64,000 nucleotides of DNA, taken from positions 124,001 to 188,000 of the forward strand of contig CAYROO010000002.1 of NCBI GenBank assembly GCA_964425915.1, read 5' to 3'. Position 1 is the stretch's first letter. Each line of letters begins with the position of its first letter. Source of the DNA: Polycyclovorans sp964425915. GTDB lineage: Bacteria > Pseudomonadota > Gammaproteobacteria > Nevskiales > Nevskiaceae. The notes beneath the pieces were generated by a model. The model was not told the origin of the DNA and searched no databases. It saw only the letters and a program-made list of their open reading frames with translations. Of this stretch, positions 42,451 through 50,679 are shown one piece after another. Made by a program: the position numbers and the translations under genes.

Positions 42451-43014
42451 TCAGATCTTGCCGACGAGGTCCAGCGACGGCTTCAAGGTCTTCTCGCCTT
42501 CCTTCCACTTGGCCGGGCAGACCTCGTTCGGGTTGTTGGCGACGTACTGGGCGGCCTTCAGCTTGCGCAGGGATTCCTTGACGTCACGCGCGATGGCGTT
42601 GTCGTGGATTTCCAGCGTCTTGATCACGCCGTCCGGATTGACGATGAAGGTGCCGCGCAGGGCCAGGCCTTCTTCCTCGATGTGCACGCCAAAGGCGCGG
42701 GTGAGCTGGTGCGTGGGATCGCCCACCAGCGGGAAGTTGGCCTTGCCAACCGCCGGGGAGGTCTCGTGCCACACCTTGTGCGAGAAGTGGGTGTCGGTGG
42801 TGACGATGTACACCTCGGCACCGGCCTTCTGGAACTCGGCATAGTGATCAGCCGCGTCCTCGACTTCGGTCGGGCAGTTAAAGGTGAAGGCTGCCGGCAT
42901 GAAAATGATCACGGACCACTTGCCCTTCAGGGTCTGGTCCGACACTTCGACGAACTTACCGGCGTGGAAGGCCTGCGTCTTGAAGGGCTGGACCTGAGTG
43001 TTGATCAGCGACAT
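42451..43014 (-). CDS. ahpC: Peroxiredoxin AhpC
   Basis: A 187-residue typical 2-Cys peroxiredoxin that reduces hydrogen peroxide and organic peroxides. The peroxidatic cysteine C47 is in AAFTFNCPTE and the resolving cysteine C166 in NEVCPAKW near the end. The KVWHETSPAVGKANFPL and PTHQLTRAFGV blocks match the Pseudomonas-type AhpC. It precedes ahpF. The upstream region holds an OxyR-like half-site series and a terminator for the neighbouring gene. Confidence 0.96.
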   Translation of the reverse strand: MSLINTQVQPFKTQAFHAGKFVEVSDQTLKGKWSVIIFMPAAFTFNCPTEVEDAADHYAEFQKAGAEVYIVTTDTHFSHKVWHETSPAVGKANFPLVGDPTHQLTRAFGVHIEEEGLALRGTFIVNPDGVIKTLEIHDNAIARDVKESLRKLKAAQYVANNPNEVCPAKWKEGEKTLKPSLDLVGKI

Positions 43015-43088
43015 GCGTAAATCCTCATGGATAGATGGGTTTGGGATATTGCGGGCGCCACCTTACGCGCCTGCGATTCATTAATGAA

Positions 43089-43125
43089 GTGAATTGTTCT
43101 TATCGCGGCCATAGGCAAAAACAAT
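43089..43125 (-). promoter_or_regulatory. OxyR-like binding site upstream of ahpC
   Basis: On the minus strand three elements spaced by seven bases fit the OxyR pattern ATAG-N7-CTAT-N7-ATAG-N7-CTAT: ATTG, CTAT and ATAA; the fourth (TCAC) does not. It lies 75-110 bp upstream of the ahpC start, a suitable place for an activator. The match is partial and made by eye. Confidence 0.35.
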
Positions 43126-43150
43126 AAAAAGGCCCCGGCATGCCGGGGCC
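43117..43150 (-). terminator. Rho-independent terminator after BVMO 2
   Basis: On the minus strand a perfect stem GGCCCCGGCA/TGCCGGGGCC (43131-43150) is followed by TTTTTATTGTTTTT (43117-43130). It lies 30 bp after the stop of the BVMO 2 gene. The T-run overlaps the outermost part of the ahpC control region. Confidence 0.88.
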
Positions 43151-43179
43151 TCGCAGACCACATGGCCGCAACGGCCGGC

Positions 43180-44688
43180 TTACAGCCCGCTGGCGGCCTG
43201 CAGCGGGGCGTGACCCGCACCCTGATCCGGCGTGCCGCGCAAGAATTCCAGGCAGTCATCCTCAATCGCCCCAAACCGCAGCACCGGCGCGTCCCGCACA
43301 TAGTCCTGGCGAACCGCCCAGGGCGCCGAACTGCCCTGCCGCGGCAGCCGGTCAGCCGACCGCCGGATGTAGCCCGACGACAGGGCGCCGAGAATGGTGT
43401 CCTCGGTACGGTGGTCGCCGTGGTCCCGCGGAATCACCCGGGTATAGCCCTTGCGGTCCATGTGCTTGATCAGGCGGCAAACGTACTCGGACGCGATATC
43501 CGCCTTCAGGGTCCAGGAGATGTTGGTGTAGCCGAACACGATGGCGGCGTTGGGAATGCCCTCCACCAGCACGCCTTTGTACGTCAGGTGCTGGCTCACC
43601 TTCACCGGCTCGCCATCCACCGTCATCTGCACACCGCCCAGCATCTGCACGTCGAGGCCGGTGGCGGTGACAATGATGTCGGCGTCCAGATGCGCCCCCG
43701 ACTTCAGCTGGATGCCGGTCTCGGTGAAGCGCTCGATGTGGTCGGTCGCCATCGACGCCCGCCCACTGCGCAGGGCCTTGAACAGATCGCCGTTGGGCAC
43801 CACGCACAGGCGCTCATCCCAGGGGTTGTAGCTGGGGGTGAAATGGCGCATGTCGACGGTGCCGCCGACCTGCTTGCGCACCAGGCCCAGCAGCAGTCGG
43901 CGCACCACCTTGGGCTTGGAGCGGGACATGCGGTAGAGCAGCCGGTTGATCGCAATGTTGCGCCCACGATTCAGCCGGTAGGCGAGCTTGCTGGGCAGCA
44001 GGCGCTGCAGGTTGCGCGCCAGCGGGTCCACCGACGGCACCGACAGGATGTAGGTCGGTGAGCGCTGCAGCATGGTGACGTGCTCGGCCTGGTCGGCCAT
44101 CGACGGCACCAGGGTGATGGCGGTGGCGCCACTGCCGATCACCACGACACGCTTGCCTGTGTAGTCCAGCCCTTCCGGCCAGTGCTGCGGGTGTACGACC
44201 TGGCCCTTGAAGTCCTTTTCGCCGGGGAAATCCGGGCGGTAGCCGGCATCGTAGTTGTAGTACCCAGTACACCCGATGAGGAACCCAGCGGTGTACTTCT
44301 CCTTCTTGCCGCTGCCCTCATTGAGGACGTTCACGGTCCACAGGCCCAGGTCGCTGGACCAGGCCGCATCCAGCACCTTGCGGCCGAAACGGATGTGGCG
44401 ATCCACACCGTATTCCTCGGCGGTTTCCTGGACGTAACGGCGAATCGACGGCCCGTCCGCCAGCACCTTGTCGCCGGTCCAGGGGCGGAAGTTGTAGCCG
44501 AAGCTGAACATGTCCGAATCTGAGCGGATACCGGGATAGCGGAACAGGTCCCAGGTCCCCCCGATGGCCTGGCGGCGCTCCAGGACGGCGTAGGTCTTTT
44601 TCGGGTTTTCCCGCCGCAGGTGGCAGGCCATGCCGATCCCGGACAAGCCAGCGCCCACGATCAACACATCGAAGTGATTGTTTTTCAT
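43180..44688 (-). CDS. Baeyer-Villiger monooxygenase 2 (EthA-like)
   Basis: A 502-residue flavin monooxygenase. The FAD loop is VLIVGAGLSGIGMA (residues 8-21), followed by IGGTWDLFRYPGIRSDSDM, the form typical of EthA-type BVMOs. The fingerprint FKGQVVHPQHWP is at 160-171 and the NADP loop VVVIGSGATAIT lies shortly after. The sequence is clearly of a different subgroup from BVMO 1, with long-chain or aromatic ketones and sulfides as usual family substrates. GGAGAGGGAAG lies five bases before the ATG. The promoter region holds an ATCAATGT-type inverted repeat. A strong terminator ends the gene, so it is a single-gene transcript. Confidence 0.92.
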   Translation of the reverse strand: MKNNHFDVLIVGAGLSGIGMACHLRRENPKKTYAVLERRQAIGGTWDLFRYPGIRSDSDMFSFGYNFRPWTGDKVLADGPSIRRYVQETAEEYGVDRHIRFGRKVLDAAWSSDLGLWTVNVLNEGSGKKEKYTAGFLIGCTGYYNYDAGYRPDFPGEKDFKGQVVHPQHWPEGLDYTGKRVVVIGSGATAITLVPSMADQAEHVTMLQRSPTYILSVPSVDPLARNLQRLLPSKLAYRLNRGRNIAINRLLYRMSRSKPKVVRRLLLGLVRKQVGGTVDMRHFTPSYNPWDERLCVVPNGDLFKALRSGRASMATDHIERFTETGIQLKSGAHLDADIIVTATGLDVQMLGGVQMTVDGEPVKVSQHLTYKGVLVEGIPNAAIVFGYTNISWTLKADIASEYVCRLIKHMDRKGYTRVIPRDHGDHRTEDTILGALSSGYIRRSADRLPRQGSSAPWAVRQDYVRDAPVLRFGAIEDDCLEFLRGTPDQGAGHAPLQAASGL

Positions 44689-44760
44689 CGATACTTCCCT
44701 CTCCAGTCCAGGCGCATCGGATCTATATTCGCGCCACCAGCCCCACAATGCCGCAGTGCA

Positions 44761-44801
44761 ACATTGATGGCATTCGCTTTCGTGACATCAATCAATGTCA
44801 C
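44761..44801. promoter_or_regulatory. Inverted-repeat operator candidate upstream of BVMO 2
   Basis: A perfect GTGACAT-N6-ATGTCAC repeat at 44782-44801 overlaps a second inverted pair, ACATTGAT (44761-44768) and ATCAATGT (44791-44798). The region is AT-rich relative to its surroundings and lies 73-113 bp upstream of the BVMO 2 start. A dimeric regulator of TetR or AraC type is conceivable; none is encoded next to it. Confidence 0.45.
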
Positions 44802-44822
44802 ATCAGTATGGCGTAAAGCGAG

Positions 44823-44938
44823 GTGCTGAGTGCGGAGTTCCGAGTTCCGAGTGCTGAGTGACGGACGTGATCGTCGCTGTTGCCGTTGCTCAGCACTCAG
44901 CACTCACCACTCAGCACTCACCACTCAGCACTCAGCAC
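44823..44938. repeat. Inverted heptanucleotide arrays (GTGCTGA / TCAGCAC)
   Basis: Left array 44823-44864: GTGCTGA, GTGCGGA, GTTCCGA twice, GTGCTGA, then GTGACGG. Right array 44890-44938: seven units of TCAGCAC or TCACCAC. The arrays are complementary and face each other over about 25 bp. The last right-hand unit contains the stop codon of the minus-strand ADC-like gene (44932-44934). Confidence 0.92.
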
Positions 44939-45606
44939 TCCGCTTCCGGGAAGCGCATGGCGAAGCGGGGGACTTCCACGGTGAGCAGGTCGCGGGCCGT
45001 GCCCACGTCCGGGAACACGGCGGGGTCGACCTGCGCCGACCGAAGACGCCCCGGGCGAATCCAGCCGCGGGCTTCGGGCGCGTAGAGAAAGGTCTGGCCC
45101 TCATACACCTGCCCCAGCGTGCGCCAGGACCGTGGCACCAGGGCAGTGGTGAACGGCAGCGACAGCGGCAGGCGGCTGTAGGTCAGTTTGGCAAACGATT
45201 GCCCGCCCTGAGACAGGCGCACCCGGTCCACCCCGCCATCGCGATACTGCACATCGAACTGGGCCAGTTCCTTGGGAATGCCCCAGTTGCGGCGCCCGTT
45301 GATCACGCTGTCCATGCTCGACACGAAGATGCGGGAGATCGTCAGCCTGGGCGCGCCGCCCGCAAACGGAAAGCGGCCGGGAATGAACAATAGTTCGTGA
45401 TATGGCCCCACCGGAGAATCGGCGTAGTCCACGAACATCATCAGCGCAAACCGCGAAGGATGGCGCCGGCCCGACAGTTCCGGCGGCAGGAAGTCGTCCT
45501 GACCGCCATCGCCCGCCGGAAACCGCAGCAGCGAAATATAGCCGCGACCCGTAAGGTCCCAGGGTGCCGGGGCATCGGACACGGGGTGGGGCTGCGGCGC
45601 GTTCAT
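44932..45606 (-). CDS. Acetoacetate-decarboxylase-fold protein
   Basis: A 224-residue member of the ADC-like superfamily. Recognisable features are YHELLFIPGRF in the first half and the FVSSMDSVINGRRNWGIPKELAQF block, where the FPKxL-type lysine of acetoacetate decarboxylase is present as GIPKEL. Other members of this fold are esterases, lyases or binding proteins, so a decarboxylase role is not assured. The final residues (EC) and the stop codon lie at the edge of a heptamer array, so the original end may have been altered. It is divergent from an SDR gene and lies behind BVMO 2. Confidence 0.78.
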   Translation of the reverse strand: MNAPQPHPVSDAPAPWDLTGRGYISLLRFPAGDGGQDDFLPPELSGRRHPSRFALMMFVDYADSPVGPYHELLFIPGRFPFAGGAPRLTISRIFVSSMDSVINGRRNWGIPKELAQFDVQYRDGGVDRVRLSQGGQSFAKLTYSRLPLSLPFTTALVPRSWRTLGQVYEGQTFLYAPEARGWIRPGRLRSAQVDPAVFPDVGTARDLLTVEVPRFAMRFPEAEC

Positions 45607-45841
45607 CTCGATTCTCCAAGGATTTCAGCGCCATTGTGCCGCGCGCGCCGTGGCGACAACTGCGGCAAGCGGCCAAGCGCTTGATGACATCGGCCAGCGC
45701 CCCGGGGCCCATACCGCGGAACGGGGTACCGGCAACGCGGCCTCCGTATACTGCGGCGCGGGCGGGTCTTCGCCCGTAATCATTTTCCGAACAACGCGCT
45801 CCGGGATCACCGGCGGCGCATCAGCGAACCGAGGAAACCCG

Positions 45842-46609
45842 ATGAAACTTGCCGATCATGTCTTTATCGTCACCGGCGGCGCGTCCGGCCTGGGCGAAGC
45901 CACTGTGCGCCGCTTTGTGGCGGCAGGCGCCAAGGCGATCATTGCCGACTTCAATGCCGAGCGCGGCCAGGAAGTGGCGGCCGAGTTGGGCGCAGCGGCG
46001 CGCTTCATCAAGTGTGATGTCGGCGCCGCCGAGGATGCCGAAGCGGTGGTGCAGGGCGCCCTCGACGCCTTTGGCCGAGTCGACGGCGTCATCAATTGCG
46101 CGGGCATCGGCACCCCGGCCAAGGCCGTAGGCAAGGACGGCCCGCTGCCCTTGGCGCAGTTCGAGCGCGTGATCCGCGTCAACCTGACCGGCACCTTCAA
46201 CATGATTCGCGTGGCCGCCGCCGCCATGCAGAAGCAGCAGGCCAACGACGAGGGCGAGCGCGGCGTCATCATCAACACCGCTTCGGTGGCCGCCTTCGAC
46301 GGCCAGATCGGCCAGCCGGCCTACTCCGCATCGAAGGCGGGCGTGGTGGGCATGACGCTGCCGTTGGCGCGGGAATTCGCGCGCGCGGGGATTCGCGTAT
46401 TGACCATCGCCCCCGGCCTGTTCATCACCCCGATGATGGAATCACTGCCGAAGGAAGCGCAGGATTCGCTGGGCGGTCAGGTGCCGTTTCCGTCGCGACT
46501 TGGGCGTCCGGACGAGTTTGCCCAGTTGGCCCAGTCCATCGTCGAGAACGCCATGCTCAATGGCGAAACCATCCGCCTCGACGGTGCCATCCGGATGGCG
46601 CCGAAGTAA
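45842..46609 (+). CDS. SDR dehydrogenase (3-hydroxyacyl-CoA dehydrogenase-like)
   Basis: A 255-residue classical SDR. The cofactor loop is VTGGASGLGEATV (residues 10-22), an aspartate follows the second strand (IIADFNAE), giving NAD preference, then NCAGIG, and the active site has SVAAFDGQIGQPAYSASKAG with Tyr and Lys in place. The pattern resembles type-2 3-hydroxyacyl-CoA dehydrogenase/HSD10-like SDRs. It could oxidise secondary alcohols to ketones for the BVMO genes, or act in beta-oxidation. The ATG at 45842 is the first in the frame with a matching fold. It is divergent from the ADC-like gene and convergent with BVMO 3. Confidence 0.9.
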   Translation: MKLADHVFIVTGGASGLGEATVRRFVAAGAKAIIADFNAERGQEVAAELGAAARFIKCDVGAAEDAEAVVQGALDAFGRVDGVINCAGIGTPAKAVGKDGPLPLAQFERVIRVNLTGTFNMIRVAAAAMQKQQANDEGERGVIINTASVAAFDGQIGQPAYSASKAGVVGMTLPLAREFARAGIRVLTIAPGLFITPMMESLPKEAQDSLGGQVPFPSRLGRPDEFAQLAQSIVENAMLNGETIRLDGAIRMAPK

Positions 46610-46626
46610 GACGGCAGAATGCTCAC

Positions 46627-46660
46627 CCCAGTCGGCGATTCCCTTAGGACGCCGACTGGG
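46627..46660. terminator. Bidirectional terminator between SDR and BVMO 3
   Basis: An 11-bp perfect stem CCCAGTCGGCG / CGCCGACTGGG closes a 12-base loop. The loop contains the TAA stop codon of the minus-strand BVMO 3 gene (46644-46646), so the last four codons are in the right arm. The SDR stop is 18 bp before the left arm. Confidence 0.7.
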
Positions 46661-48140
46661 TGGCAGCCACCCGCACCGGCCGATAGGCCACCATGTCCGG
46701 CGTAGCGGTGCGACGACGATACTCGCGCATCTGCCCCACCCAGTTGTTTGTGTTGCGACCGTCCGCAGTCTTGTACCAGCTCTGACAATTGCCGGTGAAG
46801 GTGGTGTCGGCACTGCGGCGCTGCATCTCCTCGCTGAACGCCGCCTGCACTTCCGGACGCACGTCCAGCGCATCCCACTGGCGTCGTTCTGCGGCCTGGA
46901 TGAGCTGGACGAGGTAGCGCTGCTGGCACTCCAGCATGTAGATGATGGAGCCCGATCCGACGTTGGTGTTCGGCCCGTACAACATGAAGAAGTTGGGGAA
47001 GCCCGACACCGCCATACCCAGATAGGCCTCTGCCCCCTGGGCCCAGGTCTGGTGCAGGTCGCGGCCATCAAGGCCCGTCACCGACATCGGCGTCAGAAAC
47101 TGGGTGGCGGCAAAACCAGTGCCGAATACGATGGCGTCCACCGGACGTTCGCGGCCATCGGCACTGCGCACCCCTGTCGCGGTGATCTCGGCCACGCCAT
47201 CCGTCACCACTTCCACATTGGGCCGCACCAGCGCGCGCAACCAGTCTGTGCTCAGCAGGATGCGCTTGCAGCCGATCGGATAATCGGGCGTCAGCTTGCG
47301 TCGCAGCTGAGGATCGCGCACTTGCAGGCGCAGTTGTAGCTTTGACAGGCCGGTGACGATGCTTTCCGCCCAGCGATGGCCTTGATAGGCATAGGCCAGC
47401 GCCTCGGTGATGGCATAGATCCGCGCACGATCGAGGTCGTAGAGCCAGGGGAAGGTCTTCAGCAGCCAATGCTCGAAACCACTGAAGCGCTTGTCGAACT
47501 TCGGCGCCACCCAGCCCGGCGTGCGCTGGAACACGTGCAGCTGCGCGGCCCGCTTGGCGATCTCCGGGACAAATTGCACTGCACTGGCCCCGGTGCCGAT
47601 CACCGCCACCCGCTTGCCCGCGAAGTCGTAGTCGGCATCCCAGGTGGCGGAGTGGAACTGGTGACCGCCAAACTGCGACAGGCCTGGGATATCCGGGATC
47701 GCGGGGCGGTGCAGCTGGCCCACTGCACTGATCACATGGCGGCCCTCCAACACCTCGCCGCTGGCCAGGGTCACACTCCACAGCGCGCGGTCGGCATCGA
47801 ACCGCGCCGCCGTCACCGCCGCGCCGTAGCGGATGTGAGGGTGCAGGTCGTACTTGTCCGCCACAAAGCGCTGGTACTCGAGAATCTCGGCCTGCTTGGC
47901 GTAGCGATGCTGCCAGGGGTAACGTCGCTCGAAGGAAAACGAGTAGAGGTGTGACGGCACGTCGCAGGCAGCGCCCGGATAGGTGTTTTCGCGCCAGGTC
48001 CCGCCCAAGTCGGTCGCCTTCTCCAACATGACGAAATCGGTGATGCCCGCCTGGCGCAGCGCGTAGGCCATGCCCAGGCCACCGAAGCCGGTTCCGATAA
48101 TGACCACGGCATAGGGCGGTCGAGCCTTGGCACCTTCCAT
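46644..48140 (-). CDS. Baeyer-Villiger monooxygenase 3
   Basis: A 498-residue type-I BVMO. The FAD loop is VVIIGTGFGGLGMA (residues 12-25), the GGTWRENTYPGAACDVPSHLYSFSF block is at 46-70, and the fingerprint FxGxxxHxxxW[DP] is FGGHQFHSATWD at 157-168, with the W-D ending that is common in this subgroup. The NADP loop is AVIGTGASAVQF. The carboxyl part (TGNCQSWYKTADGRNTNNW) is the segment that closes over the substrate. GGAGG is ten bases before the ATG. An AraC regulator is divergent and 96 bp away. It differs from BVMO 1 and 2, so substrate range is expected to differ. Confidence 0.92.
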   Translation of the reverse strand: MEGAKARPPYAVVIIGTGFGGLGMAYALRQAGITDFVMLEKATDLGGTWRENTYPGAACDVPSHLYSFSFERRYPWQHRYAKQAEILEYQRFVADKYDLHPHIRYGAAVTAARFDADRALWSVTLASGEVLEGRHVISAVGQLHRPAIPDIPGLSQFGGHQFHSATWDADYDFAGKRVAVIGTGASAVQFVPEIAKRAAQLHVFQRTPGWVAPKFDKRFSGFEHWLLKTFPWLYDLDRARIYAITEALAYAYQGHRWAESIVTGLSKLQLRLQVRDPQLRRKLTPDYPIGCKRILLSTDWLRALVRPNVEVVTDGVAEITATGVRSADGRERPVDAIVFGTGFAATQFLTPMSVTGLDGRDLHQTWAQGAEAYLGMAVSGFPNFFMLYGPNTNVGSGSIIYMLECQQRYLVQLIQAAERRQWDALDVRPEVQAAFSEEMQRRSADTTFTGNCQSWYKTADGRNTNNWVGQMREYRRRTATPDMVAYRPVRVAATQSAS

Positions 48141-48236
48141 CGCGCAGCATCCTCCAGAATTTCCGACATGGTGCACTGGAACCCTCGCCGAGGGGATGAC
48201 GCGCTCGGCCCACTGATTGATACTTGCGGCCACCCC

Positions 48237-49286
48237 ATGAACCCGACCTCAAGCCCCGCCACCCCTCAGACGCTCCCCCGCAGCATCGTCAGCGTGCAGC
48301 TGATGGTCCGCCTGGCCGGCGAGCATGGCCTGGCCCCCACCGCAGCGCTGGCGGGCAGCGGCATCACGCTGGACGACCTGATGAATCCGCAGGCCGAGAT
48401 CCTGCCGCAGCAGGAGCTGCAGGTCATCGACAATCTGGTTAACCGCTTGCCACAGGTCACTGATCTTGGCTTGCAGGCCGGGCGGCGGTACCACCTTTCG
48501 CTATACGGCGTCTGGGGTTTCGCACTGGCCACCAGCCCCACCCCGCGTGCCATGGCGCAAGTGGCCACGCGCTATCTCGACCTCAGCTTCGCCTTTGTGC
48601 GCTTCGCGCTGGGGCAGCAGGCGCAACGGCCGATGGTGGACATCCAGACCGACCACCTGCCGATCGCCGTGCGCCGCTTCGCGCTGGAACGCGACTTTGC
48701 GGCACTGGTGAATGTGATGGAGGAGATCCTGCCCGGGGTGCCCGTATTCGACGCCATTCACTTCCGTGGCGCGCCGCCCGTCCATGCTGGCGCCTTCGCC
48801 GCCCTCTGCGGGCTGGCGCCGCGCTTTCATCAGGCACAGGATCGCGTCTACCTGCGGGCGGAAATCTTCGACCTCCCCTTACCACAGGGCAATGCCCTGG
48901 TGTCCCGCGCCTGCGAGGACTACTGCCGGCGGCAACTGGCCCGCAAGCGCGGCCACCTGCGGCTGTCGGAGCAGATCCGCGACCGCCTGATGCGCGAGCC
49001 GCAGGCGATGCCGGACATCGAGACCGTGGCCCGCGAGCTGCACATGGCCCCACGCAGTCTGCGGCGGCGTCTGGATGCCGAGGGCACCCGCTTCCGCAGC
49101 CTGTGCGACGAGGTGCGGCGCAGTCTGGCCGAGGACCTGCTGCGCAGCGCCGACCTCAAGCTGGACGAAGTTGCCCAGCAACTGGGCTATGCCGAGGCGG
49201 CCAGCTTCATCCACGCCTTCCGCCGCTGGACGGGGATGACCCCGAGTCAATTTCGCGCCGAGGCGGGGCCGCGTACCGCGGCGTAG
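48237..49286 (+). CDS. AraC-family regulator, divergent from BVMO 3
   Basis: A 349-residue regulator. The amino domain (residues about 20-210) is of the arabinose-binding-like type, with VWGFALATSPTPRAMAQ and a low-similarity core. The carboxyl DNA-binding domain begins at about 250 with ETVARELHMAPRSLRRRLDAEG and ends with LDEVAQQLGYAEAASFIHAFRRWTG, the AraC signature. It is transcribed away from BVMO 3 with 96 bp between starts, which is the standard position of a local activator. The effector is likely a ketone or alcohol, but this is a guess. The last residues (RAEAGPRTAA) are unrelated to the fold. Confidence 0.9.
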   Translation: MNPTSSPATPQTLPRSIVSVQLMVRLAGEHGLAPTAALAGSGITLDDLMNPQAEILPQQELQVIDNLVNRLPQVTDLGLQAGRRYHLSLYGVWGFALATSPTPRAMAQVATRYLDLSFAFVRFALGQQAQRPMVDIQTDHLPIAVRRFALERDFAALVNVMEEILPGVPVFDAIHFRGAPPVHAGAFAALCGLAPRFHQAQDRVYLRAEIFDLPLPQGNALVSRACEDYCRRQLARKRGHLRLSEQIRDRLMREPQAMPDIETVARELHMAPRSLRRRLDAEGTRFRSLCDEVRRSLAEDLLRSADLKLDEVAQQLGYAEAASFIHAFRRWTGMTPSQFRAEAGPRTAA

Positions 49287-49332
49287 ACTGCTGCGAATAA
49301 CAGGCCCAACACAACGGGCGCGGAGGACATCG

Positions 49333-50679
49333 ATGATCAAGACCATCGCAACCACGTTTGCGGCGGTGGGGCTGCTCAGCGCCTGCGGCGGCAGCGACCC
49401 GCTGACGCCGGGCACGCTGACCCAGACCGGCACGCCGGAAACCCGCCAACTGGCCGCCAACTGCGCCTGGCTGCTGCGCAGCGACCCAGACCTGCTCAAT
49501 GTCGCCTTTCCGGACGAGGACGCGACCTACTGGGTGGCTGCGGTTCCGGCCCTGCCAGGCTCCCGCCTGCGGATTGACGCGGCCTTCCCGAACGCCCGCT
49601 ATTTCTCCTTCAACACCTACGATGTGGCGCTGCGGCCCACCGATGTGCTGACGGACTACCAACTCGATCCGGCGGAAGGCCGCAACCCGTATCGGGCACC
49701 GGGGCCCGGCGGGCGATACCGCGCCTACATCGCTCCCGGCGCTGTTCCCGACAGGCGCGAAGCCAACACGCTCTACGCCGGAGAGATCGCTCTGCCGGGT
49801 GGCGCAGCGCTGCCGAACCCGGCCTGGGCTGTGCTCTATCGGGTCTACCTCGGTGAGGGTGATGCGGCTGGCAGCGTGGCGTTGCCAAGCCTCACCTTGG
49901 AGGCGGCAGGTCGGGAGACGCCGATTGCCCTTCAGGGCTGCAATCCGCTGCCCCCTGACGGCGTGCCCAGCCTGCTCAACGACCTCATCCGCAATGCCAG
50001 CGGCCCGGCGCCGCTCGATCTGCTGCCGTTCCCGCTGGCACCGGACACGCCGGAAATGGTGCGCTTCTATGGCCTGCCGGAGACCCTGCGGCTGCTGCTG
50101 TCCAACGTCGCGGGTTTCAGTCTGCCGCTGCAGGCCATCACCGCGGCGGACACCGGCGGTGGCTTTCTCAGCAACATCGACAATGCCTATGTCACCACCA
50201 TTATGAGCCGACAACAGGGCGACCTGTACGTGCTGCGAGGGCGGGCGCCGCGGCAAGCTCAGCACCCCAGTGAAGCACCCCTGGGTTCCGCGCAGTTGCG
50301 CTACTGGTCGCTGTGCACCAACGAGTTTCTGACGCAGCGCTATGTCGGCTGCCTGCACGATGACGAGGTGCCGCTGGACCGCGACGGCTTCTTCACAGTG
50401 GTGGTGTCCGACCCGGATCAGAGGCCGGACACCGTCGACGATGCGCATGGACTGGCATGGCTACCGTGGGGGGCCGGCTACCCGGACTCCGTATTGATTT
50501 ACCGGCACATGCTGCCGTCGCCGCATTTCGCCGAGGCGGTCCAGAACGTGCCCTATGGCACGCCGGCCGCTGAGGTGATGGGGGATGTGCTGCCGGAGAT
50601 CGTCTACTGCGACCGCGCCACCATTGAGGCGGCTGGGGCGGATGCTGCAGCGGCCTTCGCCGCCTGTCGCGATCGCTAG
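49333..50679 (+). CDS. Lipoprotein of unknown family
   Basis: A 448-residue protein with a clear lipoprotein leader (TTFAAVGLLSACGG, lipid-carrying C18) and GGAGG before the ATG. I do not recognise a domain. Visible features are an early aromatic strand RYFSFNTYD, the motif LRYWSLCTNEFLTQRYVGCLHDDEVPLDRDGFFTVVVSD, a late YPDSVLIYRHMLPSP, and five to six cysteines that could pair. The YWSLC and DGFFTVVVSD stretches recall substrate-side parts of DUF1214-like proteins, but the match is weak. It lies 46 bp after the AraC gene and may be co-transcribed with it. Confidence 0.7.
   Translation: MIKTIATTFAAVGLLSACGGSDPLTPGTLTQTGTPETRQLAANCAWLLRSDPDLLNVAFPDEDATYWVAAVPALPGSRLRIDAAFPNARYFSFNTYDVALRPTDVLTDYQLDPAEGRNPYRAPGPGGRYRAYIAPGAVPDRREANTLYAGEIALPGGAALPNPAWAVLYRVYLGEGDAAGSVALPSLTLEAAGRETPIALQGCNPLPPDGVPSLLNDLIRNASGPAPLDLLPFPLAPDTPEMVRFYGLPETLRLLLSNVAGFSLPLQAITAADTGGGFLSNIDNAYVTTIMSRQQGDLYVLRGRAPRQAQHPSEAPLGSAQLRYWSLCTNEFLTQRYVGCLHDDEVPLDRDGFFTVVVSDPDQRPDTVDDAHGLAWLPWGAGYPDSVLIYRHMLPSPHFAEAVQNVPYGTPAAEVMGDVLPEIVYCDRATIEAAGADAAAAFAACRDR

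Noticed and set aside
44823..44938. Possible CRISPR or integron-like array
   Set aside because: Pure 7-bp tandem arrays with no spacers, integrase or attC-like sites.
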